Below, piece by piece: positions 1 to 5,459 of a stretch of 5,459 bases of DNA; the first letter of the stretch is position 1, and the number at the start of each line of letters is the position of its first letter. A program made the position numbers and the translations under genes. The notes beneath the pieces are model-generated. The model ran no database searches and had not been told where the DNA came from. It was given only the letters and a program-made list of their open reading frames with translations. The DNA is from Rickettsiales bacterium (GTDB lineage Bacteria; Pseudomonadota; Alphaproteobacteria; Rickettsiales; UBA1997), in NCBI GenBank assembly GCA_947455845.1, contig CANGQE010000102.1, forward strand, positions 1-5,459, in the 5' to 3' direction.

Positions 1-400
1 GGGTGTAGTAAGGTCTTTTAACCGATATTTTGTCGTAGCTAAGTGACAAAGGATCAAGCCCTTCAAGCTTTGCAGAATTGATAAGTGCGCCCATTTTTGA
101 TTCTGCTAAAAGTGCATCTTTTATGCTGTAAAGTTTCAGGCTGAAAATAAACATTTCCCTATCAACATCTGTTTCGATCTGCTCAAACAAAAGCTCTAGG
201 GCTTCTTTTTTGGAAGCGCCGGAAATGCCATCAATGAAATTTTGTATCTCAGAGAATCCTACATCTAAAGATATTTTTTCTAGGAGGATGCTTGATTGCG
301 TAGGAGTTAGCTTTGCCTTAACCAAATATTTAAGTAAAAAATAAAACTTCAAATTCAGATCTAATTTTTTACTTTCAATTTTAAGCTTTTCTATCTTCAT
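1..400 (-). CDS. Unrecognised protein overlapping the methyltransferase gene (partial, C-terminus beyond window)
   Basis: An open frame of 133 codons runs from an ATG at 400-398 to the window edge with no stop, so the protein continues beyond position 1. The start overlaps the methyltransferase stop as ATGA (400-397). No Shine-Dalgarno sequence precedes it, so translation is probably coupled to the upstream gene, and one transcript is likely. The visible part starts MKIEKLKIESKK and is mostly helical, rich in Leu, Lys, Ser and Glu, with no signal peptide, membrane segment or obvious nuclease motif such as PD-(D/E)xK. The stretch at about residues 75-118 (DREMFIFSLKLYSIKDALLA followed by an acidic-then-KMGALI run) is vaguely like TerB-type helical proteins, but too weakly to assign. 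From context it could be a restriction endonuclease or an accessory protein of a modification system. The reading frame is well supported; the function is unknown. Confidence 0.75.
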   Translation of the reverse strand, partial: MKIEKLKIESKKLDLNLKFYFLLKYLVKAKLTPTQSSILLEKISLDVGFSEIQNFIDGISGASKKEALELLFEQIETDVDREMFIFSLKLYSIKDALLAESKMGALINSAKLEGLDPLSLSYDKISVKRPYYT

Positions 401-1449
401 ATTTTTGCTGCTAAAGATTTACTAATTTCTAGGGCGATGGCCTCTAATACAGGAACTGAAACACTATTACCGAATTGTTTGTAAGCTTGAACGTCGCTGA
501 CAGGGATTACAAAATTATCTGGAAATCCTTGTAGCCGTGCAGCTTCTCGTGGAGTTAATTTTCTAGGATTGTCATTTTTTTGTTTAATCAAAATCTCTGA
601 TCCATCTTTGTAATAGCGCGCGGATATTGTGCTGGTGTATTGCGAATCTTCATCAAACATTGAATATCCAAAACCATTACCTTTTCTCTGATGCTCAATT
701 TTTCTGCGTTGATGACCATCCCACAATCTGTCTGAAATTGTATATTTTTCCTTAACATCCTTTTCTAGAATAGAGCCTAATTTGGTTTTGTTTTTTAGGG
801 GGAGGGGGAAGTTGAATTTTACAAAATCTCGGAAGGCTACAATGTAGATTCTTTCTCTGTTTTGGGGAATGCCAAAATCTCTAGAATTCAATACCTGTGA
901 GTATATTTTATATCCCAAATCTTCCAAAGATTTTTTAACAGTTGCGAAGGTTTGGCCTTTATTGTGACCCTTAAAACCTTTTACATTTTCTAGTAACAAA
1001 ACTTGTGGCTTATGGAAATCTATAATGCGGCAGATATCGAAGAATAGAGTTCCGCGAGTATCTTCAAATCCTTTTTTATGGCCTGCATTTGAGAATGGTT
1101 GGCACGGAAATCCTGCTAAAAGTATGTCGAAAGGTGGAATATCTTTTGCTTCAATTTTAGTGATATCTCCATAAGGTTTGTGCTTAAAATTTGCCTCATA
1201 GGTTATCTGGCTAAACTTATCCCATTCTGAGGAAAAAACGCAGTTAGCTTTTAGTTTATCAAATCCAATTCTAATGCCGCCGATTCCGGCGAATAGGTCG
1301 ATAAAGTTATATCCTTCTAGGCTACACTCCTTCTGCATCTGCACAATATCCTGTCTAGTTCTGTGTCTTTGAAACATCTCTATTTGCTCTGGAAAGAATT
1401 TTATTTGCTCTATCTCGATTGAGGTAGTGTCGAAAGTGATGTTTGGCAT
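397..1449 (-). CDS. DNA (cytosine-5-)-methyltransferase, Dcm/HpaII type
   Basis: This enzyme transfers a methyl group from S-adenosylmethionine to carbon 5 of cytosine in a specific DNA site. The 350-residue protein has all main C5-methyltransferase motifs in order: motif I (DLFAGIGG, 51-58) for SAM binding; motif IV (PCQPFSNAGH, 115-124) with catalytic Cys116; motif VI (ENVKGF, 154-159) with Glu154; motif VIII (QNRER, 196-200); motif IX (LTPREAARLQGFP, 298-310); and motif X (QFGNSVSVPV, 325-334). The target-recognition region (about 237-290) contains GNGFGY and TISARYYKDGSEILI, which strongly recalls E. coli Dcm, EcoRII and HpaII-type enzymes. This suggests a CC-x-GG class site (CCGG, CCWGG or CCNGG); the exact site is inferred. 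The ATG at 1449 is the only start after an in-frame TAA at 1479-1477; it lacks a clear ribosome binding site. The gene overlaps the next minus-strand gene by four bases. It is either the modification half of a restriction system or a solitary methyltransferase. Confidence 0.96.
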   Translation of the reverse strand: MPNITFDTTSIEIEQIKFFPEQIEMFQRHRTRQDIVQMQKECSLEGYNFIDLFAGIGGIRIGFDKLKANCVFSSEWDKFSQITYEANFKHKPYGDITKIEAKDIPPFDILLAGFPCQPFSNAGHKKGFEDTRGTLFFDICRIIDFHKPQVLLLENVKGFKGHNKGQTFATVKKSLEDLGYKIYSQVLNSRDFGIPQNRERIYIVAFRDFVKFNFPLPLKNKTKLGSILEKDVKEKYTISDRLWDGHQRRKIEHQRKGNGFGYSMFDEDSQYTSTISARYYKDGSEILIKQKNDNPRKLTPREAARLQGFPDNFVIPVSDVQAYKQFGNSVSVPVLEAIALEISKSLAAKI

Positions 1450-1524
1450 GGTTTTTTGGCTTGGGTTTAAAGGTTCTTATTTTTCGCGTGAGAACGAAAG
1501 TTAGTTAGTAATTTTAATCAAATC

Positions 1525-1554
1525 ATTAAATTTTTTCTTTGCAAATTTTCTCAA
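1525..1554 (-). promoter_or_regulatory. Candidate sigma-70-type promoter for the methyltransferase gene
   Basis: On the minus strand, TTGAGA (1554-1549, five of six to TTGACA) is followed after 18 bases by TTTAAT (1530-1525, five of six to TATAAT). Transcription would start near 1518 and give a leader of about 70 bases before the ATG at 1449. The surroundings are very AT-rich, so chance matches are easy. The position downstream of a terminator and upstream of a gene supports it. Confidence 0.4.
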
Positions 1555-1630
1555 TGATTTCCTTTGGGTTATGGTTTATGGCTAAATATTGGGTGTTAGG
1601 GATTTAACCTCCTTCTTTTTTCCCAAACCC

Positions 1631-1670
1631 AAAAAAAGCCCCCTTGAACTTCATCTCAAGGGGGCTTTTT
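1631..1670. terminator. Strong rho-independent terminator, potentially bidirectional
   Basis: A perfect 11-bp stem (1637-1647 with 1656-1666, AGCCCCCTTGA / TCAAGGGGGCT) encloses an 8-base loop. It is flanked by an A-run (1631-1637) and a T-run (1666-1670), so it has a U-tract in either direction. The tail is longer on the minus strand, where it would end the kinase transcript about 110 bases after its stop codon. No plus-strand gene precedes it in the window. Confidence 0.93.
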
Positions 1671-1718
1671 CTCCTCTGGGGAAATACTTTTAAGCAGCGA
1701 CAGGCGGGTTAATTCCTA

Positions 1719-1768
1719 CCACCACTTAAAAGCGGACGCACACGCTTTCGCGAGTTTGCGGGTGGTGG
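1719..1768 (-). repeat. GC-rich hairpin element in the kinase 3' untranslated region
   Basis: A 7-bp inverted repeat, CCACCAC (1719-1725) and GTGGTGG (1762-1768), encloses a second short stem, CGCA (1737-1740) with TGCG (1757-1760), around an apical hairpin at 1740-1755. Read as minus-strand RNA, the apical hairpin is CGC-GAAA-GCG, a GNRA tetraloop, extended below one mismatch by two more pairs; the CGCA/TGCG stem and this extension share base 1740 and so compete at that point. The element starts six bases past the kinase stop codon and is clearly richer in G and C than the genes around it. It could be a folded 3' end, a small RNA released from the kinase message, or a copy of a palindromic repeat family. 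No known RNA family was recognised. Confidence 0.5.
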
Positions 1769-1774
1769 ACTGGT

Positions 1775-2542
1775 TTACATCAAATAAGGGAACCTTAGTT
1801 TCATCTCGGTTCCTTGGTTAATTTCGGAAATAATTTCGATAGTTCCGTTTTGTAATTCGACTAAATGTTTGGTGATTGGAAGTCCTAATCCGAATGAATC
1901 GACTTTTCCTGAGTTGGGGTTTGGGATGGTGTGATATTTTTGGAATGCGGTTTGAATCTGTGCCGGCGTTATTCCAAATCCCTGATCAATAACTGTAATC
2001 TCTAGGAATTCTGGATTAGGTTTCATCTCCGCCATCAACGGATGCGGTGCTACGTTTTTGCAAATAATCTTAATTTCACTTTGCTTCGGACTATATTTCA
2101 CTGCGTTAGAAATGAGGTTGGTCAAAACCTGCTTCATCCTTTTAGCATCGAGCTTAATAAACTTAACCTCCTCTGCAATTTCTACCTTAAAGCTAATATT
2201 ACCTCGTAGGGCGTAGCTGTAGTTCAAACGCACGGCTCTTTTAATGACATCGGCAATGTCAATCTTGTCACTTAAATCCACGGAAAAATTCCCCGAGCTA
2301 ACTTGACCAACATCAAGAAGGTCTTGAATTAAATCATTCATCTCAATGGCTGCTTGGGTGATTTCGTAGATGTAGTCTAGGCATTCGGTAGTGGAACTAA
2401 ATTTATTATTCTCAATATCTTCACGAAGAATATCAGAAAAACCCATGATGGATTGAAGAGGGGTTTTTAATTCGTGAGAGATGGCAGAGAGGAATTCATT
2501 TTCAGAAAATCTTTCTTGGATTTTTGGATTGCTATACAACAT
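1775..2542 (-). CDS. Cytosolic sensor-less histidine kinase
   Basis: This is a two-component histidine kinase that would autophosphorylate on a histidine and pass the phosphate to a response regulator. The 255-residue protein holds only the catalytic core. The HisKA dimerisation domain (about 12-80) carries the H-box ISHELKTPLQ with phospho-acceptor His23. The HATPase_c domain (about 130-255) has the N-box LISNAVKYS (Asn146), the G1 box DQGFGI (186-191) and the G2 box GLGLPITK (218-225). No membrane segment, PAS, GAF or HAMP domain lies before the H-box, and an in-frame TAA three codons upstream of the ATG at 2542 excludes a longer N-terminus. Either another protein supplies the signal or the protein is a reduced kinase. 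No receiver domain or response-regulator gene is in the window, so it is an orphan here. No clear Shine-Dalgarno sequence precedes the start. It is followed by a hairpin element and a terminator. Confidence 0.95.
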   Translation of the reverse strand: MLYSNPKIQERFSENEFLSAISHELKTPLQSIMGFSDILREDIENNKFSSTTECLDYIYEITQAAIEMNDLIQDLLDVGQVSSGNFSVDLSDKIDIADVIKRAVRLNYSYALRGNISFKVEIAEEVKFIKLDAKRMKQVLTNLISNAVKYSPKQSEIKIICKNVAPHPLMAEMKPNPEFLEITVIDQGFGITPAQIQTAFQKYHTIPNPNSGKVDSFGLGLPITKHLVELQNGTIEIISEINQGTEMKLRFPYLM

Positions 2543-2587
2543 TGGCTTAAATTAATTTGTGGTAAAATTATCCGTAAGATAAAATGC

Positions 2588-2642
2588 TGCCAGCTATCAA
2601 ACTTAAGTTGCGATAGTATTGAATAGAAATGAAGAGCTGGCA
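2588..2642. repeat. Overlapping inverted repeats between the divergent kinase and regulator genes
   Basis: Perfect 8-base arms, TGCCAGCT (2588-2595) and AGCTGGCA (2635-2642), enclose 39 bases. Inside lies a second dyad, CTATC (2594-2598) with GATAG (2612-2616), around the 10-bp palindrome AACTTAAGTT (2600-2609). The two outer pairings share bases 2594-2595, so as RNA they would compete. As DNA, the dyads in a divergent intergenic region are a natural place for a regulator such as the neighbouring LysR-type protein to bind. No function is proven. Confidence 0.5.
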
Positions 2643-2691
2643 AATAACGAAAATCACTTTGATTTTTAGATGTATAAAAAGTAATCCAAGT

Positions 2692-2697
2692 TATACT
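2692..2697 (+). promoter_or_regulatory. Possible -10 element of the LysR-type regulator gene
   Basis: TATACT matches five of six bases of the TATAAT consensus and lies 32 bases before the regulator's ATG. No good -35 box sits 16-18 bases upstream; the nearest TTGATT (2659-2664) is too far away. If used, the promoter may depend on an activator. The AT-rich context makes a chance match quite possible. Confidence 0.25.
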
Positions 2698-2729
2698 CAA
2701 ATTTTTTAATACAGGTATTAGAGAAACTA

Positions 2730-3677
2730 ATGATCAAAAAAACACCCAAACAAATCTATTATAAAAATAATCTGTTTCAGCAACTGAAAGGTTTTTGCTA
2801 TACAGTTCAAACTGGCAGCATGTCTAATGCGGCAAAGAAAATGAGTTTGAGTCAAGGAGCAGTGAGCTTACAAATACAGTCTTTGGAAGAAAAATTGGGA
2901 GTTCAGCTTTTTCAGAGAGATAAGAATAAAGCTGTGTTAACAAAAGAAGGGAAAATGTTTTATGTTCACTCAGCTCCATATATGCATAGTGCTGATGAGT
3001 TGCTTGGGGACTTTATAAAAATAATTCAGCAAGAAAAATCTAAAGTTATCAGTATTGCGGCGAATAACGTAAGTATTTGCTACATCCTTCCTAAATACAT
3101 AAAAAAATTTGAGACACTTCATCCGAAGGTAAATTTTGAAATAAAAAATATTTCCAGAGACGATGCGATAAAGAGGTTATTGGATGATGAAGTGGATATG
3201 TTAATTTACTCAATGAAACTCGATGAAATTCCAAGTGAGCTGGAATTCATCCCAATTGTTGAATATAAGCCAATTTTACTTACCAAGAAAAATCACCCAC
3301 TCGCTCAAAAGAAAAAAGTATTAATGTCTGACATCAAGTGTTACAAGCTTTTAAGGTTGGATCGTAAATTTGTTACCATTCCAAATTTTGATGAAGTTGC
3401 AAAGCATTATGGTTTAAAAACCAAAATTGAATTCGAGATGGCTAACTATGAAATTCTTAAAAAACTTGTTAGAGAGGATGTGGGTATAACTATTCTCTCC
3501 AGTATTTGTTTGGAGGGGGAGGAAACAAAAGAATTGGCTAGTAAAACTTTAACAGATTATTTTCCTAAAATACTTTACGGCATTTTAATCAAGAAAGGTA
3601 AGGTGCCGCATGGCTTATTAAAGGATTTTATCGAGATGATGATGAATGAGAAGTTACTACAAGCTCAGCTTAATTAA
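2730..3677 (+). CDS. LysR-family transcriptional regulator
   Basis: This is a DNA-binding regulator of the LysR type, normally a tetramer that senses a small metabolite. The 315 residues match the usual family length. The N-terminal winged helix-turn-helix (about 15-76) is clear: SMSNAAKKMSLSQGAVSLQIQ (30-50) gives the two DNA-binding helices, followed by the typical LEEKLGVQLFQRDK (52-65) and LTKEGKMFY (70-78). A linker helix leads to a periplasmic-binding-protein-like effector domain (about 103-300) with ILPKYIKKFETLHPKVNFEI and the late DVGITILSS motif. The ATG at 2730 gives a standard N-terminus; a weak AGAG (2720-2723) may be its ribosome binding site. The gene is divergent from the kinase and lies 85 bases before the radical-SAM gene on the same strand, so it may control itself and that gene. 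The effector is unknown; an amino acid would fit the neighbour. Confidence 0.95.
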   Translation: MIKKTPKQIYYKNNLFQQLKGFCYTVQTGSMSNAAKKMSLSQGAVSLQIQSLEEKLGVQLFQRDKNKAVLTKEGKMFYVHSAPYMHSADELLGDFIKIIQQEKSKVISIAANNVSICYILPKYIKKFETLHPKVNFEIKNISRDDAIKRLLDDEVDMLIYSMKLDEIPSELEFIPIVEYKPILLTKKNHPLAQKKKVLMSDIKCYKLLRLDRKFVTIPNFDEVAKHYGLKTKIEFEMANYEILKKLVREDVGITILSSICLEGEETKELASKTLTDYFPKILYGILIKKGKVPHGLLKDFIEMMMNEKLLQAQLN

Positions 3678-3686
3678 GTTATTATT

Positions 3687-3709
3687 AACAATCTTCCCAC
3701 GGTTGTTTT
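3687..3709 (+). terminator. Weak hairpin after the regulator gene, possible terminator or attenuator
   Basis: AACAATC (3687-3693) can pair with GGTTGTT (3701-3707, one G-U pair) around a 7-base loop, and the T-run extends to 3709. The stem is short and AT-rich, so termination would be inefficient at best, and read-through into the radical-SAM gene is plausible. It may be a chance structure. Confidence 0.25.
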
Positions 3710-3762
3710 AAGTACAAAACCCAGTTTCTAATAATTTTTTAAAGAAAAACAAAAGGTTGTAA

Positions 3763-5459
3763 ATGAGAGCTGTTAGAAAAATTATTCCACCAATACAAAA
3801 AGCTCTTCAGAGTAATTTTTCTGCTTGGTCTAGATCTTATCCGGCATATTCACATTCATCCAATACAGAGATAATTTCTACTAGAGTTGAGGAGCTAAGA
3901 AAAAGATTAAAAGAAGATGGTAGGAATTTGCTTAGCGGATCACATCATATTTTTGAAATCTCCGAAAGAGGAAAGGATTTTTTGGAAGAGGTCAATTCTA
4001 ACCTAAATAAAAAATATTCCCGTGGTGGTAAAAATGGTGAAGGGTACGTTGGAGTTGAAGAGGTAGTGGAGATGGTTGCTAATAGTTACTACGATGGTGA
4101 TGAAAAAGAGGCTCTTTTTCAATTATCTAGTCAAGTTCAGGATCGGATGAGGGTTAAGGTTTCAAAATCTTATTTGGATCATGCGCTTAAAGTTCCAGAG
4201 GGAGCTAAAGAGCCAAATCCAATTTTAAAAATTGTGATGCCTGACGTTCAAGAGGTTACTGATATGAATGGCGAGTCTGACCCATCTAATCAAAATCGTT
4301 ACTCTCCATTACCAGGCTTATTGCATAAATATGAGATGCTATTGGCATTTGTTTCAGTCAACTGCTCATCTCACTGTCGCTATTGTTATAGGTTGGATTT
4401 GTTCAGTGGAATCTCAAACAAGTCAAAAGCTGACATGCCGGTAATAGCTGCTTACATCAAAACTTTTAATACCCTTATTGATGATACCATTAAAGAATCT
4501 GGTAAGAGAGATGAGAAAACTGGGTTATGGCTTCACAAAGAAACTGGTGAGCCATTAATTCATGTAAAAGAAATTTTATTTTCTGGTGGTGATCCAATGA
4601 CATTACCTAACTCTACTATTGCGCGCTATATGTCTTTAATGGCTGAAGCCGGAATAAATACAGTTAGAATAGGTACTAAAGAATTGGCGTTTAATCCAGA
4701 AAGATTTGATGCAAAGTTTTGGGAAATGATGGATTTATTTCATGAAACTTATCCCGAGGTGAAGGTGGATATTGTGGGACATTACTCACATCCGCACGAA
4801 CTTGTTGAAGCTAAAATTGATAAGAGGGGTAAATATTTGTATGATACAGATTTAAATTATCGGGTCAGAAAAGATCTTAAGGCGCCACTTGCGGCAATGA
4901 ATGAAAGAAGAGATTGGATTGGGCATGCAAACCAATTTCCTATCATATCAGGTATTAATGATTCTCCAGACGTACTGCGCCTTTTGATTTATCAAACATG
5001 TCGTCTTGGTATTGATATGCATAATATTTATGCCTGTAGAGAAATTATGGGCAATAAGCATTTTCGTGGAGAAAATACTATAGAGGCTCAATATCAGTTG
5101 GTGGAGCAAGCAAAGGTAGGATTATCAGGGCTAAAAAATCATGCCCGCTTAATAATGTCTACTGAGTATGGTAAGGTAGAAGTTTGTGGAGTTGAAGAAG
5201 AAGATGTCCTTTTGAAGTTTAATCGATTTATCCATGGTAATAGGACAGAGAAAAATATAATTAGGGTTGATTGTGATAAACTTCCAGATGATCAAAAATT
5301 CTATTGGTTAACACATGATGTTATTGAGACTGCAGTTTCTGGTGAGGGTAAAAAAATCTTAGAAGATTTGAAGGGCGAGAGTGGATCATTAATAAAGCAT
5401 TTAAAACAAATTTCTGCCGAAAGTGTTTTAAGTAGAATTCCACAAAATGACAATGAGGA
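3763..5459 (+). CDS. KamA-family radical SAM aminomutase-like enzyme (partial, C-terminus beyond window)
   Basis: This looks like a PLP- and SAM-dependent 2,3-aminomutase, an enzyme that moves an amino group from carbon 2 to carbon 3 of an amino acid. An open frame of 565 codons runs to the window edge. The ATG at 3763 has AAGG six bases before it. Visible features are SPLPGLLHKY (181-190), as just before the cluster in KamA; the [4Fe-4S] motif Cys201, Cys205, Cys208 (CxxxCxxC) with Arg210, matching the carboxylate-binding Arg of KamA; SGGDP (274-278) for SAM; HYSHPHE (340-346); GIND (397-400); and HFRG near 433. Lys471 in EYGK sits where KamA has its PLP lysine, although the GGGGK loop is altered. 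Arg426 replaces the first lysine-binding Asp, and Met465 or Ser466 the second, so lysine is unlikely as the substrate. At over 565 residues it is longer than KamA (about 416) or EpmB (about 340), with about 75 extra N-terminal residues and insertions near 240-270 and 350-385. Family assignment is firm; the substrate is inferred. Confidence 0.93.
   Translation, partial: MRAVRKIIPPIQKALQSNFSAWSRSYPAYSHSSNTEIISTRVEELRKRLKEDGRNLLSGSHHIFEISERGKDFLEEVNSNLNKKYSRGGKNGEGYVGVEEVVEMVANSYYDGDEKEALFQLSSQVQDRMRVKVSKSYLDHALKVPEGAKEPNPILKIVMPDVQEVTDMNGESDPSNQNRYSPLPGLLHKYEMLLAFVSVNCSSHCRYCYRLDLFSGISNKSKADMPVIAAYIKTFNTLIDDTIKESGKRDEKTGLWLHKETGEPLIHVKEILFSGGDPMTLPNSTIARYMSLMAEAGINTVRIGTKELAFNPERFDAKFWEMMDLFHETYPEVKVDIVGHYSHPHELVEAKIDKRGKYLYDTDLNYRVRKDLKAPLAAMNERRDWIGHANQFPIISGINDSPDVLRLLIYQTCRLGIDMHNIYACREIMGNKHFRGENTIEAQYQLVEQAKVGLSGLKNHARLIMSTEYGKVEVCGVEEEDVLLKFNRFIHGNRTEKNIIRVDCDKLPDDQKFYWLTHDVIETAVSGEGKKILEDLKGESGSLIKHLKQISAESVLSRIPQNDNE

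Larger units (their letters stand above)
1450..1774. other. Non-coding gap between kinase and methyltransferase genes
   Basis: This 325-base stretch has no supportable gene on either strand. From right to left, the direction of the flanking minus-strand genes, it holds a GC-rich hairpin element just past the kinase stop (1719-1768), a strong terminator (1631-1670), an AT-rich tract with a possible promoter (1525-1554) and a leader of roughly 70 bases before the methyltransferase. The layout implies that the kinase and the methyltransferase are transcribed separately. Confidence 0.8.

Noticed and set aside
1607..1614. Perfect Shine-Dalgarno-like AAGGAGGT on the minus strand (ACCTCCTT on the plus strand)
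   Set aside because: No ATG, GTG or TTG follows at a usable distance on the minus strand, and the flanking sequence does not match a 16S rRNA 3' end, so it appears to be chance.
1450..1774. Known structured RNA such as RNase P RNA, tmRNA, 6S RNA or a tRNA
   Set aside because: The conserved cores of these RNAs are not seen; only hairpins and a terminator can be supported.
2543..2660. Sigma-70 promoter for the kinase on the minus strand
   Set aside because: GATAAT- and TATCTT-like -10 boxes exist, but none has a reasonable -35 box at 16-18 bases.
2467..2700. 77-codon minus-strand open frame overlapping the kinase start and the intergenic region
   Set aside because: It overlaps the kinase gene in another frame, has no recognisable domain and has a composition typical of translated AT-rich non-coding DNA.
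5448..5459. ATG codons at the right edge as the start of a new gene
   Set aside because: The radical-SAM frame is still open there and too few bases remain to judge an overlapping start.

Overview
The window is AT-rich bacterial DNA with compact genes. It carries three genes on the minus strand (a partial gene, a DNA methyltransferase and a histidine kinase), then two on the plus strand (a LysR-type regulator and a radical-SAM aminomutase-like enzyme). The families and codon use fit a low-GC proteobacterium, possibly a host-associated one, but no feature fixes the taxon. Several starts lack a clear Shine-Dalgarno sequence.

Positions 1-1449 (minus strand): a complete C5-cytosine DNA methyltransferase of the Dcm/HpaII type is followed by a gene whose ATG overlaps the methyltransferase stop in a 4-base ATGA. 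That gene runs off the left edge. The layout resembles a restriction-modification or other methyltransferase-linked operon, but the second protein is not recognised. Positions 1450-1774 are non-coding. They hold a possible methyltransferase promoter, a strong hairpin terminator and a GC-rich structured element just after the kinase stop codon.

Positions 1775-2542 (minus strand): a short cytosolic histidine kinase consists only of the phospho-acceptor and ATPase domains. No response regulator is visible. It diverges from the LysR-type regulator at 2730-3677 across a 187-base intergenic region that contains two overlapping inverted repeats, which could be an operator or leader structure.

Positions 3763-5459 (plus strand, open at the right edge): an unusually long member of the KamA (lysine 2,3-aminomutase) radical-SAM family. 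It keeps the iron-sulfur cysteines, the SAM motif, the carboxylate-binding Arg and a lysine at the PLP position. The two aspartates that recognise the lysine side chain in classical KamA appear to be replaced, one of them by Arg. This makes it the most interesting gene here: a probable amino-acid mutase for a substrate other than lysine, lying directly downstream of a LysR-type regulator that may control it.
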